A stretch of DNA of 64,000 bases from Prorocentrum cordatum (lineage: Eukaryota; Sar; Dinophyceae; Prorocentrales; Prorocentraceae): the NCBI GenBank assembly GCA_963575745.1, contig CAUYUJ010008569.1:104112-168111 (forward strand). The letters are read 5' to 3'. This document shows positions 19,860 to 30,499 of this stretch, piece after piece (the first letter of the stretch is position 1; every line of letters starts with the position of its first letter). Both the position numbers and the translations under genes were made by a program. The notes under the pieces were generated by a model. The model was given only the letters and a program-made list of their open reading frames with translations. It was not told the origin of the DNA and did no database searches.

Positions 19860-20015
19860 CCCCAAGAGTGAGAGGATGGTGGAGGAGATGGAGAAGGAGC
19901 AGGAGGAGAAGGAGGAGAGCGACGAGGAGGAAGGAGGAAGAGACAGTGGACGAGGAGGAAGAGGAGGAGGAGGAGGAGGAGGAGGAGAAGAAGAAAGAGG
20001 AAGAGGAGGAGGGAT
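19860..20015 (+). repeat. (GGA)n-rich tract
   Basis: GGA and GAA triplets with GAC breaks. Confidence 0.85.
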
Positions 20016-20039
20016 ATCTTGGCGAGCGTGGGCTCACTT

Positions 20040-20620
20040 TTGAGCGGTTTGGATGCCTCGGGCATCCTCGTGAAGCCTCTTGGGGGTCTCTTGGGAGCTT
20101 CTCGAAGGTTTCCTGGCGCCGCTTGGGGCCGTCTGGGCGCCTCTTGGGGCCCTCTTGGGGCGCTCGTGGGAGCTTCAGGGGCGCTTTTGGCGTCATCTTG
20201 GAGGAAATCTATCAAAAAGAGGGGAGCTCCAATTGGCCTCCCTCCTCGGAACACCGAAAATTGTCTCCTGGACCCCTCTTGGAGCGCTCTTGGGGCCGTC
20301 TTGAGGCTCTCTTGAGCCTCTCGGGGGGCCCTCTTGGGCCATTTCGGAGCCATCTTGAGGCCTCGAAATGTTATCGGAAGCGAAACGGCAGGAAAGCTAA
20401 AGGCATTGTTGTTCCTTTCGTGTTTGAAGGGTTTGGGCCTCTTGGGGGTCTCCCTGGAGGTCTCGGAGGCCACCCGGAGCCGTTTTGGAGCGTTCTTGGG
20501 GCCTCGTGGAGCGTCTTCGGAGCCATCTTGAGGCATCTTAAGCTATCGTGAGCCATTTTGGAGGTCATCTTGACCTCTCCGAGGCGTTCCTCGAGCCGCC
20601 GTGGCCCATCTTAGACGCTC
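20040..20620 (+). repeat. Degenerate CTTGGGGCC low-complexity block
   Basis: Phrases such as CTCTTGGGGCCGTCTTGAGG recur every 20-40 bases over 580 bp, the longest such block in the window. On either strand it gives long ORFs by avoiding stops, not by selection. Confidence 0.65.
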
Positions 20621-20635
20621 CGACTACCCGCGACC

Positions 20636-20765
20636 ACCCCCGTCCAGGTCCAGAGGAAGGGGGTAGGAGGGAGGGGTAAACCCCTCCTCGAAGGGGAAGA
20701 AGGGGGGTGGAAGAGAAGCCGCCCTAGACCACCTATGCCCGGAGGGCTGGTGGGATTCCTTCCGA
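20636..20765. repeat. Dispersed repeat with GGTAAACCCCT, copy 1
   Basis: GGGGTAAACCCCTCCTCGAA, GGGGAAGAAGG and GGGCTGGTGGGATTC match the copy at 49958-50095 over about 125 bp. Confidence 0.7.
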
Positions 20766-21133
20766 AAAGCTTGTACGCGCGAGTCCCTCAAGCCGCGGCG
20801 TCTGGTAGGAAGTCGTGGAGCGGGGGCTACCGTTCGAGGCACCTTCAGGGAAGTCGCCCCCGAAGAGGGCTGAAGAGAGCCTGCTCGTGGAGAATGCTGT
20901 GTGCCCGCGCGCTTGGGCCACGAATTCAAGCTGGACGCCACGAGGTGGGGGCCTACAGGTACGCCCCTCCCGGCCTGGCCAGGAGCGCTTCTCTACTCAT
21001 GTCGGGCCCAGAGTGCCCCAGGGTTCCCGTCTGAGCCCGTTCGGCGTCTGAGCCCGCCGCCTGCCGCATGGGCAGCCCACCGGGCTCAGCTCTGGCAGGA
21101 GCGACGGCACTGAGCCCGCTCGGCCGCCGAATG

Positions 21134-21270
21134 GAGGAGGAGGAGGAGGAGGAGGAGGAGGAGGAGGATAAGAAGGAGGAGGAGGAGGAGGAGGAGGAGG
21201 AGGAGGAGGAGGAGGAGGGAGGAGGAGGAGGAGGAGAGGAGGAGGAGGGAGGAGGAGGAGGAGGAGGAGG
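21134..21270 (+). repeat. (GGA)n microsatellite
   Basis: GGA runs with one ATAAGAAG interruption, ending 118 bases before exon c. Confidence 0.9.
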
Positions 21271-21387
21271 TTCGACTGTGGGCCCACTCGGCCGCCGAGT
21301 GGCCTCGGACGCCGAGCGGGTTCGGCTGGCATCCGGGGGATGGGCGAGATCGGTGCACCGGTGCGCGTCGCTGGCCTCAGCGCACAG

Positions 21388-21547
21388 GACCGGCACGCCG
21401 GCGGAGGAGCGGGTGGACCTCGCCGGCATCTCGGCGGCCACCACCGTCTACGAGGGCTCGGCCCGAGAGGCGGCGACGCTGTTCCCCAAGAACGCCAACA
21501 TATCCGCCGCGCTGGCGCTGGCGACGGTGGGGCTCGACGCCGCCAAG
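21388..21547 (+). CDS. ASPDH: Aspartate dehydrogenase-like, exon c
   Basis: A 160-bp exon carrying the diagnostic DUF108 motif: TTVYEGSAREAATLFPKNAN, then ISAALALATVGLDAAK. Family members show V-x-E-G-x-A-x-E-A and F-P-x-N-x-N-x-x-A-x-x-A-L-A-x-x-G. The acceptor is CACAG at 21387; the first base completes the Trp codon begun in exon b. The donor is GT at 21548. AGGTCC straddles this donor (from 21546) and the next acceptor (from 25322). The part before EEERVDL is less certain. Confidence 0.8.
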
Positions 21548-21570
21548 GTCCTCGTCCAGGGGCCACGCGA

Positions 21571-21900
21571 CCTCCTCCTCCTCCTCCTCCTCCTCCTCCT
21601 CCTCCTGCCCCTCCTCCTCCTCCACCTCTCCTCCTCCTCCTCCTCCTCCTCCTCCTCCTCCTCCGTCCTCCTCCCTCCCTCCCTCCTCCTCCTCCTCCTC
21701 CTCCTCCTCCCTCCTCCCTCCTCCTCCTCCTCCTCCTCCTCCTCTCTCTCCTCCTCCTCCTCCTCTCCTCCTCCCTCCGCATCCCCCTCCTCCTCCTGCT
21801 CCTCCTCTCCTCCTCCTCCTCCTGCTCCTCCTCCTCCTCCTCCTGCTCCTCCTCCTCCTCCTCCTCCTCCTCCTCCTCCTCCTCCTCCTCCTCCTCCTCC
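21571..21900 (+). repeat. (CTC)n tract of 330 bp
   Basis: Imperfect CTC/TCC triplets with CTCCCT and TGC interruptions, 24 bases after the exon c donor. Confidence 0.9.
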
Positions 21901-22167
21901 TAAGAGGGGATCGAACCAGGGGGGGGGACGCACCGACCCGCCAAATCGCCCCTGCCTTGCCGACAGGGGGCGTCAGGAGCCTGCGGTTTCGCCCTCGGGG
22001 GCCCATCGCCCAGCGGTCGGCGATGCGTCGCCAGCTCCAGGTCGAGACGTTTGCCCCCTGAGCCAGTCCCCCCGTGACGTTCCCCTTGTGAGCACGTCCG
22101 TGCCCACGGCCTCTCAATCCTGGGTTCCTCGGCCTCGGCCCCGAGTCGGAGGTCGTCGCTCACGCGC

Positions 22168-22325
22168 AGAAGCGGGGTGGTGGGGGGGGGGAGGGAGGGG
22201 GCGCTTCTTGGGAGGAGGCCGCCGCACAGACGGCGCGGGCCTCGGCCTCTGGGAGGCAGCCTCTTGCCATGAAGCCCCCCTCCCCCCCCCCCCTCCCCCT
22301 GCCCCCGTTTGGTGCGCGCCGTGGG
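22168..22325. mobile_element. Family T-like GC-rich palindromic element
   Basis: GGGGTGGTGGGGGGGGGGAG at the left mirrors CCCCCCTCCCCCTGCCCCCG at the right, followed by the family's GTGCGCGCCG tail. The centre has AGGAGGCC and GCAGCCTCTTGCC. Ends are worn. Confidence 0.45.
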
Positions 22326-25323
22326 CGATGGGCCCCCCCGCCCTGCAGAGTCCGTGCGCGGCTTGCCCTGTCTCTCGGCTCTCGCGGGGGCGTTGCGCCC
22401 GCAGCTGTTTCTTGAGGGCCTGCGCCCGCCGAGGTGGTCGTGGTTCCCCGGGTCGTTTTCTCGAGAGGGTGCTCTGCTCGAGGGGGCCGCAGTCCACCCC
22501 CGACCGTGGATGCGGGGCGGCGCTGCGCGGATGCACCGCGCCCGCGTTTCCCTGCGAGCGCGCCTGGGCTTCCACGCCCCGAGGGCATCCAGACATCCGA
22601 TGTCTCGGGGCTGGAAGGGGATTTGCATACGCGCGCGTCTAGAGGGCAGGGGATGCGAGCCCAGGCCTCATGGTGAGATCTGGGAAGCTTGCGGCTTTTA
22701 TTTCCGATGATCGAGACACGGTGTCCGATTTTATGTATGCTCGAAAACCAGCAGATTCAACGCAACTAGTTTGCACGAGCGGTCTTGTCGACGATTGGTG
22801 ACAACGCACATGCGTTAGCTAATGTTGGCAATGCATGAGACAAAACATCTCCCTAGCTTGCGCGCCTGATTCGCATGTACGTTTGCCCCCGCCAGGGAAG
22901 ATGGAGGATGGATGGGGATGCGAGGCGGCCGAGCAGGCCGACGGTGACGACAAGAGGTCAGGATGGAGGAGAATAGAGCGAAGATGCTGAGTGAGGCAGG
23001 CGCGTAAGGAACAATTTCTGGAGATTCAGCGGCCGTCGCTTTCTTGGCGCCGCAGATTATCCACCCGCGCCATGGTTGCGATTTTAATGTAAACGCGCAT
23101 GGCGCCCTTTGGCGGCCCGGAGAGCTTCGGGGCCAAACCAAGCGCGCGATGCGACGGGGCTCTTCATGTGGGAGTGCGTCGTGGCGGGGCCCCGCAGCGA
23201 GTCATAGCGACAATTCAAAACTACCCCAGCAGCTGCTCAAGCGGACTCACTCGACGCGCTATTCCGACGGAGGGGCCGCGCGCGCGCCCGCCCTGGGGGC
23301 GTCGAGCGGCGCCGGCGCGCAAGCGCGAACGGACTGGGGGCCTTTGTGTCACGGCGGCAGCTCGCGGGCCCGCGCCGGCGGCAGCCAGGGCTCGTTTCGA
23401 TTCCTCCGACTCGATTCGATTCGACTTCGGTGGCTCCGGATTCCGATTCGATTCGGTTTCGGATTCCGATTTGGCCTCCGATTTCTCATTGGAGGCATAC
23501 TCGCCTGCCGATTTCCGCCGATTCGGCTTTTCCCGACTTGGCTGCCGATGTCCGCCGATCCGATTCCTGTCGGTCGCCGATCCGACTTCTCGATTCGATT
23601 CCGGGCTCTCCTGCATTGCCCCCGCAGTTGCGCCTGGCGCATCTTCGCGCGGCGCCAGGCCGGCGCAGCCCGCGATCGCGCGGGCGACGCCGCGCCGTCT
23701 TGGCAGCGCGCGCCCCCCAGGCGTCTGCGCCGCGTCGACGGCGCGCGCCCGCGCCCGAGGCTTCCGTCGCGCCGCGGCGAGGACGCGCGCGGCCGCGGTG
23801 GGCGCGCGACGCCGCGGCGGCGGACGCTCGCCGCGCCTCCCAGGGGGGGCGCCGCGGCCCAGTGGCAGCGCGCAGCCGAGCGCTCTGGGCCGCGCAGCGC
23901 AGGGCCGCGCGCCCTCGGGCCCCGCGCGCGCCATCCGAGAGCGCAACGGGGCCCGGCGGGGCAGATCGCGCGGAGACGAGGCCGACGGGCGAAGTTTCGC
24001 GCTCGGTCGAAACCGCCATTCACCGCCATGCCGCTGGCGGGCGGCCGACGCGCCGGCGCCGCTCGGCTTCGCGCCGGCTCCGAGGCTCGGCGCGCCAGGA
24101 GGCGCCCGTGGCTGGGAAGAGCGGTCGGGCGGCCGCGTCGCCTGCGGATCGGATTTGCTCGCGGGGGCGCAGCAGCTGAAGTGGCACGCGCAGAGTGCCC
24201 TCGCCCTACACTCGGCGATGGAATCAGGGGGCAGATGGTCCATCGCGTCGCCGTGCAGCTGCGCGACTTCGCCCCTGGCCCCATTGGAACCCCGGGCGGC
24301 GGGGCCCCCGGGCATCCTCTGCCGATCGGCCGTTGGGTGCCCCGTACAATGGGGCGGCCAGGGGGGGGAGGGGGCATCGGAGTCGCGCGAGCCAACCACG
24401 TGCGCAAACGGCCAGGTGGTCCTGCAGATCAGCTCGAGGGCACGGGCGCATCGGCGGAGTTGTCCGCAACGCCCCGCTGTTCTCAGGGAGACTGCGTGCG
24501 TCGCTAGCAGGGATGGGGCCACGACCGCGGCGGCGTAGTGACATCATCGACGCATTGCGCAGGTAGTGTTTCGGGGTTGCGGGTCGGAGTCTGGGGAAGG
24601 CGCGTTGCGTGCATGCCTTTGGTCCGAGCGCGATGGCATGGGCGCCGGAGTTTCGTGCGAAGCTTCGGCTTCCAGACCTTCGTGTTGAAGTGCGGGCTGC
24701 GTTGCGTTGGGTTCGCAGGTCGGCCTTTTGCAAAATGTCCCCCGCCCGGAGGCGCACGGATATCAATGGCTCCCTAGACCAGACCCCCGTCGGACCCCAA
24801 CCGACGTCTTGATTGTTTCACTGGGCCTCCAGAATTCCCGACCCCTTCCCCTAGGGACGGCTTTTCATCCCGGGCCGATTCTCCGACGGCCCCTTGGGAT
24901 GGGCGGGGGGGCCCCAGAGGCTTGAAACGGCCAAGCCAAATCCGCCGCGGCGGTTGCTCGCGATGCGAGCGTGGACAGGCACACGTCCTCGAGGAAAACA
25001 AAAACAGCACAAACCTAAACGTCGGGAACCCCGCGCGAGAGCGGAGGTTCGACAGTTTTGGTTCACGCATGTTGAACGTTCATCCGCTTGCCTCACTCCA
25101 CTGTCCCATTTGCATCAGAGTGGCTCTGTTGGCATGCTCATGGCGAGCGAAAGGGAGGATGAGGAGGAGGTGGGGAAGGATGGGGAGGAGGTCTTTCGGC
25201 GTTCGGGGCACTCCTGGAGCCAAAGTGAAGCGTGGACGAGACGCCTCCTCTTTGGAAGGTTTATCTAGGTCACCCCCAGAGGCGCGAATATAATGAGTGG
25301 TATTATTGCTCGTCGCTCGTGAG

Positions 25324-25473
25324 GTCCACCTGGTGGCCGACCCGGCGGTGTCGGGCCCGACCCAGAGGATCGAGCTGCGCGGCGCCGCGGGCGATCTCAG
25401 CATCGAGGTGCGCGGCCGCCCCGCATTCGGGAGCCAGCGCACGTCGATGGTGGTCCCGCTGTCTGTCGTGAAG
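25324..25473 (+). CDS. ASPDH: Aspartate dehydrogenase-like, exon d
   Basis: Reads VHLVADPAVSGPTQRIELRG, then GDLSIEVRGRP and TSMVVPLSVV, the final strands of the DUF108 fold (family: V-A-D-P-x-x-x-x-N-x-H-x-I ... N-P-x-T-S-x-x-x-x-S-x). The substrate-binding His of N-x-H appears as Gln in PTQRIEL, and NP before TS is SQR, so activity may be altered or lost. The exon enters at GTGAG (25323). Its end is set at a possible GC donor (GTGAAG then GC, 25474), but the frame stays open to 25731 and the true terminal exon was not identified. Confidence 0.7.
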
Positions 25474-26070
25474 GCTCGGCGGCACGCACAGGGGGTAACG
25501 CAAGAGGGGGCCAGCCGTCAAGGGCACTCTGAAAAACAAGGTGTGCTAAAAATGTTGCACAACATATTGCCTTCACACATCGTTGCTTGCAGCAAGACAA
25601 GCGCTCGCCTTCAAAAGAGGCTTAAGAGTTATGCCTTCAATGGGCAAGGTTGTCTTCAGAGAAGAGATGCCGCCTTCAGTGAACATCTGTGCACTCATTT
25701 GGCCCAGGAGCCTCTGAGAAGATTTCTTTAGAGGCCCGCGTGCACCTCTAAGCAGGCCCGTGCCTCCTTAGAAGCCCCCCACACACCTTCTGAGAAGGCC
25801 GCCCCCTCGCGCTTTCCCACTCGTGCGCGCCGCCGCGAGGCGATCCGGAACCTGTCGTCGCCCGTGTTCATCGGGGTGTGAGCTCTCAAGGGGCGTCGGC
25901 TTGCCCCCGTCCCCAGACGCGGAGGAGGCGGGCGAGTTGAGACAACGCCGGTTGGCCTTCGGGGGCGGGGGGGGGCCCTCGTCGCTGCGGCCGGGCGCAG
26001 CTCGGACCGCCGGTGCCTTTGGGACCCCGTGAGTGGTGGACCGATGCGGAGCTTCCGCTGTCTCCACTTG
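25474..26070. other. No gene; partial palindromic element
   Basis: 25540-25690 has lower GC with repeated CCTTCA words. 25700-25830 resembles the right half of family P/T (CCTCTGAGAAG, CCTTCTGAGAAGGCC, GTGCGCGCCGCC). Nothing else recognised. Confidence 0.45.
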
Positions 26071-26242
26071 TCGGGGGTGGACAGAACCCCCAACAGTGAC
26101 ATGTCGATTAGTGAATTGTCCGTTTTCGGTTCTCGAGAGGGCGCCGTGGCCGTTATTTTCCAGGCGTGCGCCCGCCAGGTTTGGGCCTCAGGTCGTTTTC
26201 ACTAAACCACGTTTCACTAAAGGGGGGTCTGTCCATCCCCGA
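26071..26242. mobile_element. Family Q TIR element, copy 2, with 5-bp TSD
   Basis: The termini are TCGGGGGTGGACAGAACCCC and (complement) TCGGGGATGGACAGACCCCC. ACTTG flanks both ends (26066-26070 and 26243-26247). The interior GACATGTCGATTAGTGAATT parallels the 10334 copy. Confidence 0.8.
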
Positions 26243-26247
26243 ACTTG

Positions 26248-26672
26248 CTTGGCGCTCGAGACCCAGACTCAGACCTCCGAGGTCGTGCTTCCCGCCAAGG
26301 CCGGGGCCGCCCCCCGGAGCTCCGGACGCCCCGTCCCCGCGGGGCCGGGCGCTATTCCCTCGCGGGGTCGCCCCGGGGTGGCCCCCCGGGGGCCCGCCGC
26401 GGGCCGCCGGAAAAGCCCAGGCTTGGGAGAGCCGACCGCCGTGGCTTCAGAAAACGGTTCTTGCATTAATGGAGGATGACGGTTCATAAATGACCGGGGG
26501 TCGTGTTCACGCGGCGGCGCCCGGGATGACGATCAGAAAAAACCGGCCGCGGGCTGGAAAACTGTTTCTTTATTGTTCTCCTCCATGGCAGTCAGGAAAT
26601 GATGCAGCAATTTTGAAAAATACTATTTGTTTAATCGTTCTCTCCCATTTTTTTATTGATCGTCATCCCGCA
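26248..26672. other. No gene recognised
   Basis: A GC-rich segment (26260-26450) with an open frame of low-complexity Pro/Gly/Arg, then a lower-GC segment (26550-26670). No domain seen. Confidence 0.4.
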
Positions 26673-26824
26673 TTATGTCGGGCCTGTCCCCCTGCAGGAG
26701 GGGTATTCAGGAACAGTCCAAACGTAGTCCGTGGATGTGTGTTTTACCATGTTGGAGCATGTGTTGCGAATGTTTGTCGGCAGCTCGTCCACTATCGGCC
26801 CGTGGGGGGACAGGCCCGGCCCAA
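26673..26824. mobile_element. M1 family TIR element, copy D
   Basis: TTATGTCGGGCCTGTCCCCC with TGCAGGAGGGG, and right end CAGGCCCGGCCCAA. Interior has CAAACGTAGTCCG. The duplication is not recognisable. Confidence 0.65.
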
Positions 26825-27048
26825 GTCTTGCCCGACTTCGCAAAACGTGGTTGCACATGTTGTTTGATTCACCGAAAAAGGGTTGCCGTATGCAAGTGCC
26901 GTGGTTTTTGTTTCCGACGCCCGGAGGTTGTCTGGGTCCCGAGGCCTCCTCCCGGGAGCTCGAGGCGATGGGCGCGGCACGCCGAGAAAAGGGGCGGGCC
27001 GCGCAGCAGGCGGCTCCCACTCCGGATGGCTTCCATGGGGGTCAAGTC

Positions 27049-27210
27049 TTAAGTCGGGCATGTCCCTCTACAGGAGGAATCTTCAAAAATATAGTCGAAG
27101 AATAGTCTGGGGGCAATGCTTTCATTATTGCTGGACTTGTTTGGGCTGTGTGGTGCGTATGTTTCCTTGTTCCTCCCAAGTCCGCCTGTAGGGGGACACG
27201 CCCGACCTAA
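27049..27210. mobile_element. M1 family TIR element, copy E
   Basis: TTAAGTCGGGCATGTCCCTC with TACAGGAGGA, and right end TGTAGGGGGACACGCCCGAC with CTAA: inverted over about 30 bases. Interior AATAGTCTGGGGGCAATG. Flanks GTCAAGTC and GACAAAAC agree at only 5 of 8. The best preserved termini of the family. Confidence 0.85.
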
Positions 27211-27261
27211 GACAAAACCGAGCCCGACCCCATCAGTGACGTCAGCGGAACTGCCCTGGGC

Positions 27262-27343
27262 GTTTACTAAACAGCCTTCCCTTGTTCCGTTTACTAAACA
27301 ACCGGTCCCTATCCCTATCCCTGCTCCGTTTACTAAACAGCGA
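27262..27343 (+). repeat. Three copies of CCGTTTACTAAACAGC
   Basis: CGTTTACTAAACAGC at 27262, CCGTTTACTAAACAACC at 27287 and CCGTTTACTAAACAGC at 27327, separated by CCCTATCCCTATCCCT. TTTACTAAA is itself a near-palindrome. Confidence 0.7.
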
Positions 27344-27352
27344 GGACGGGTA

Positions 27353-28540
27353 GGAGCAGCATGTATGTGGCGATCCGCACCACAGCACCTGTGTGCATCA
27401 CAGTGCCTGCATGCACCGCAGCGCCTGTGTACACCACAGTGCCTATGTACACCACAGCAGCCGCGTGCAACACAGCGCCAGTGTGCACCACAGAGCCTAC
27501 ATGCACCACAGCGCTTGTGCACACCACAGCGCCTGTGTACACCGCAACAGCCGTATGCACCAGTGCAACCCACCGTGCAAGCGTGCACCACAGCGCCTGT
27601 GTACACCACGGCGCCCGTGTGCACAACATCAACCGTGCGCAACCGTGCACAACATCAACCGTGCACAACATCAACCATGTTCCAAGAAGGCCTTATAACA
27701 AAATGGAGCGCCAGTGGATACCACAGGAAAACAATGTTTCACAGTGGATGTGGAAAGCAATCCTTATGGAAAAGAAGCACCTCTGGAATCTACGACTCCT
27801 CCCGAGTCCTCCCGCATCATTCTAATTTTTCCCAACGCTTCCAGACGCAGAGTTGGCCGTCCGAGATCTAAGTGGACTGATTCAAAAGACCATGCCTCCA
27901 GGATGCGCAGCGAGAAGCTTTCATGCGTTGTAGCGCAGACCCATTGAGGGAGCAGGAAGAGGAGGAGCAGGAGGAGGAGGAGGAGGAGGAGTTGGAGTTG
28001 GAGGTGGAGGTGGAGGAGGAGGATGGGACGACGAGGAGGAGGAGGAAAGAAGATCACATTCTATTATCAGCACTCCTCTCGCGTTGTGTTGAGCTGTCCG
28101 TTGCAGATCCTGACCTACATGCTCCGTCGACCTGTCCAGTGCACGCAGGCATTATGGTGTACACCAGCGCTGTGTTGCACGCGGAGGCTGTGGTGTACAC
28201 AGGCGCTGTGGTGTGCACAGGCGCTACAGTGCACGCAAGCACTGTGGTGTACACAGGCGCTGTGTTGCAGACGGCTTCTGCGGTGTACACATTCGGTGTG
28301 GTGTACGCAAGCGCTGTGGCGCACGCAAACATTGTGGTGTACACAGGCGCTGCGTTGCACACGGCTGTTGCGGTGTACGCGGGCGCTGGTGTATACGCAC
28401 GCTGTGGTGCACGCAAGCATTGTGGTGTACACAGGCGTTACGTTGCATACGGCTGTTGCGGTGTACACAGGCGCTGTGGTGTACACGCTGTGGTGCACGC
28501 GAGCTTTATGGTGTACACAAGAGTTGTGGTGCAGATCGCC
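27353..28540. mobile_element. Foldback structure with 18-bp minisatellite arms
   Basis: The left arm (27353-27640) is an array of 18-mers such as GCGCCTGTGTACACCACA. The right arm (28135-28540) is the same array in reverse complement (GGTGTACACAGGCGCTGT). The outer ends correspond too: AGCATGTATGTGGCGATCCG at the left, and the complement of ATCGCCACTACATGCT at the right. About 500 bp lie between, including a GGA/GTTGGA tract at 27955-28045. No transposase reading frame and no clear target-site duplication. Confidence 0.65.
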
Positions 28541-29439
28541 ACTACATGCTTCTCTTACATGGCCGCGGTCATCCCTAGGCATTCCCAGGCGGCGCCGGCG
28601 CGGAACGTGACGTCAAAGGAGGGGGAGGCGGGGCGCGCGGGGCCGGTGACGGCAGCCATCGCGGAAAATAATAAATATGTATATATATGCATATATATAT
28701 ATACATAAAAATCAAAACAAAAAAAAAACGATTCAGCTCTGTGAGGGTGGCTGGCAGGCAGGGGTCGCCAGAGGCGCTTCGTGCAGCTGCGCAGGAGGAG
28801 TCTCCCTCATGGGAGGTCTGCCGGGCCTTCGGGGGAGGCCGTGTCTGGCATGCCCGAGAGAGGCGCGACGGCGGTCAGAGGAGCCCCTCGCGTGCACCGC
28901 CTGGCCGGGATCTTGGGGGTTGTTGGCAGGCAGAGGGGGCTCCTTGGAGGCATGTCGTGGGCCTCCTCCTACTCTTCCCCATCATCACCTTCGGCAAGTC
29001 ATCATCATCGGCAGCATCATCATCTGATCCTATATATGCCACCCACAGTGGCCATACCCAGCTTCCACCTCCCCCAACCCCAGAACCCTTCCCTATCCTC
29101 CTCGACTGCGTTCTTTCCATCCGCCTCCGCCCCATTCCCTTCACAGCGCCTCTTATCCCCCAGCTTTTGGAAGTGACGGAGGGATTTGCTGGAATTTGTT
29201 GATATCGACGCAGCGGCACGAACATTACAAAGGAATATGCGGAGGATGATGAGGAGAAGAAGACAGTGACGAAGAGGCGAAGGTGCACAAGTAGGAAGAT
29301 CCATATTGGAACCCGCGTGAAGATCAAGATGAGCATTTGTGGGAGCGGTGAGAGGGACAAAGACGATACGTCTTATCATACGGGCCATGATGCGCACGTA
29401 ACGAGGAGGATGATTAAAAAGAGGGGGAGCAGGAGGAAA
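28541..29439. other. No gene; AT tract
   Basis: 28672-28730 has TATATATATA, CATATATATA and an A-run. The rest is mixed composition with no recognised exon. Confidence 0.45.
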
Positions 29440-29645
29440 GAGCGAGGGAGGAGCCGCAAAGACGAGGAGGGGGAGGATGAAGAGGTGGGGAAGGAGGAGA
29501 GAAGGGGGAGGAGGAGGAGGGGAGGAGGGAGAGAAGGGGAGGAGGAGGAGGAGGAGGAGGAGGAGGAGGAGGAGGAGGAGCAGCAGCAGCAGGAACAAGG
29601 GGAGGAGGAGGAGGAGGAGCAGCAGCAGCGAACGCAGCAGCAGAA
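29440..29645 (+). repeat. (GGA)n with CAGCAG interruptions
   Basis: A GGA-rich block with two CAG clusters near 29580 and 29618. 29646-30185 is GC-rich without a recognised gene. Confidence 0.85.
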
Positions 29646-30189
29646 GGGGCGGGGAGCGTATGGCCAGTGGCTGCACGTGCTCGCCTGGCTTCCTCCGCTC
29701 CCCCCGCGGCCGCTCGAGCACACCTCCCCGCGCGCGACTGAGCGGGCGCCCACCCATCGCTCCTTCGGCGAAGCAGCATCTCGCGAAGCCCTGCGGCGAG
29801 GCCCCCGAGGGGCGGGGACGGCCGGGGGTGGCTCGGCCCAAGCCCCGTCGGTGACCTGCGAGGAAAAACGGTCGCGCTGGGCGTGTGCTGCCTCTGGGCA
29901 TTCGGCCGCCAGAGGTCGCCCTTGGGCCCCAAGCCGTCAGGAACAAAAACAAGCTCGGCGTGAAGCGCACGTCCCGGGAGGAGGTCAAGAGGTCTGGGGG
30001 CCCACGTTGGAAAGAATCGGGTCGTCGGAGACGCGGCTGCGAGCGCCGCAGTGGAAGCGGAGGAGGATGAGGAGGAGGAGGAAGCGGAGGAGGGAGAGAA
30101 CGAAGGACGTCTGTTAGGAGGTTTTCGGGGGGGGCTCCGTTATCCTAGGTTCCCGCCCGCTCCTGGGGTTTCGGGAGGGTGCTCCTCGT

Positions 30190-30468
30190 CTGTTTCACCC
30201 TCCTCCACCTCCTCCTCCTCCTCCTTTTCCTCCTCTTCCTCCTCCTCCTCCTCCTCCTCTTCCGTTTCCTCCTCCTCCTACTCCTCTTCTTCCTTCCCCT
30301 ACTCCTCCTCCTCCTCCTCCTCCTCCTCTTCCTCCTCCTCCTCCTCCTCCTCCTCCTCCTCCTCCTCCTCCTTCTCCTCCTCCAAGTCTGCTTCCTCGTC
30401 GTGCTCATCCTTCTCCTCCTCTTCCTCCTCCTCACCATCATCATCAATCAACATCATCATCATCATCT

Positions 30469-30499
<31 letters not shown>

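Larger units (their letters stand above)
17416..21387 (+). other. Inferred 3972-bp intron between exons b and c
   Basis: Begins GACCGCC and ends GCACAG. It contains a palindromic element (17425-17615), GAC/GGA tracts, a degenerate 150-175 bp tandem array and GGCC-type low-complexity DNA. No other exon was recognised inside. The GA-AG assignment rests on frame and on the shared GGACCG. Confidence 0.5.
21548..25323 (+). other. Inferred 3776-bp GT-AG intron
   Basis: Starts GTCCTC and ends CTCGTGAG. It holds a 330-bp CTC tract, a family T-like GC element (about 22168-22325), a lower-GC patch (22680-23060), and a GATTCGATTCCG-rich repeat (23400-23620) related to 56140-56345. 23640-24180 is very GC-rich with long Arg/Ala ORFs on both strands that I do not credit. 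24540-25320 shows nothing recognisable. Confidence 0.5.

Noticed and set aside
23044-24538. Long overlapping Arg/Ala-rich ORFs of up to 487 codons on both strands
   Set aside because: Mirror ORFs on both strands of very GC-rich DNA within an inferred intron. No domain, no repeat-independent signal.
27361-27825. Thr/Ala/Val repeat protein (APVYTT units)
   Set aside because: It is the translation of the 18-bp minisatellite arm. The opposite arm gives a different, equally artificial product.
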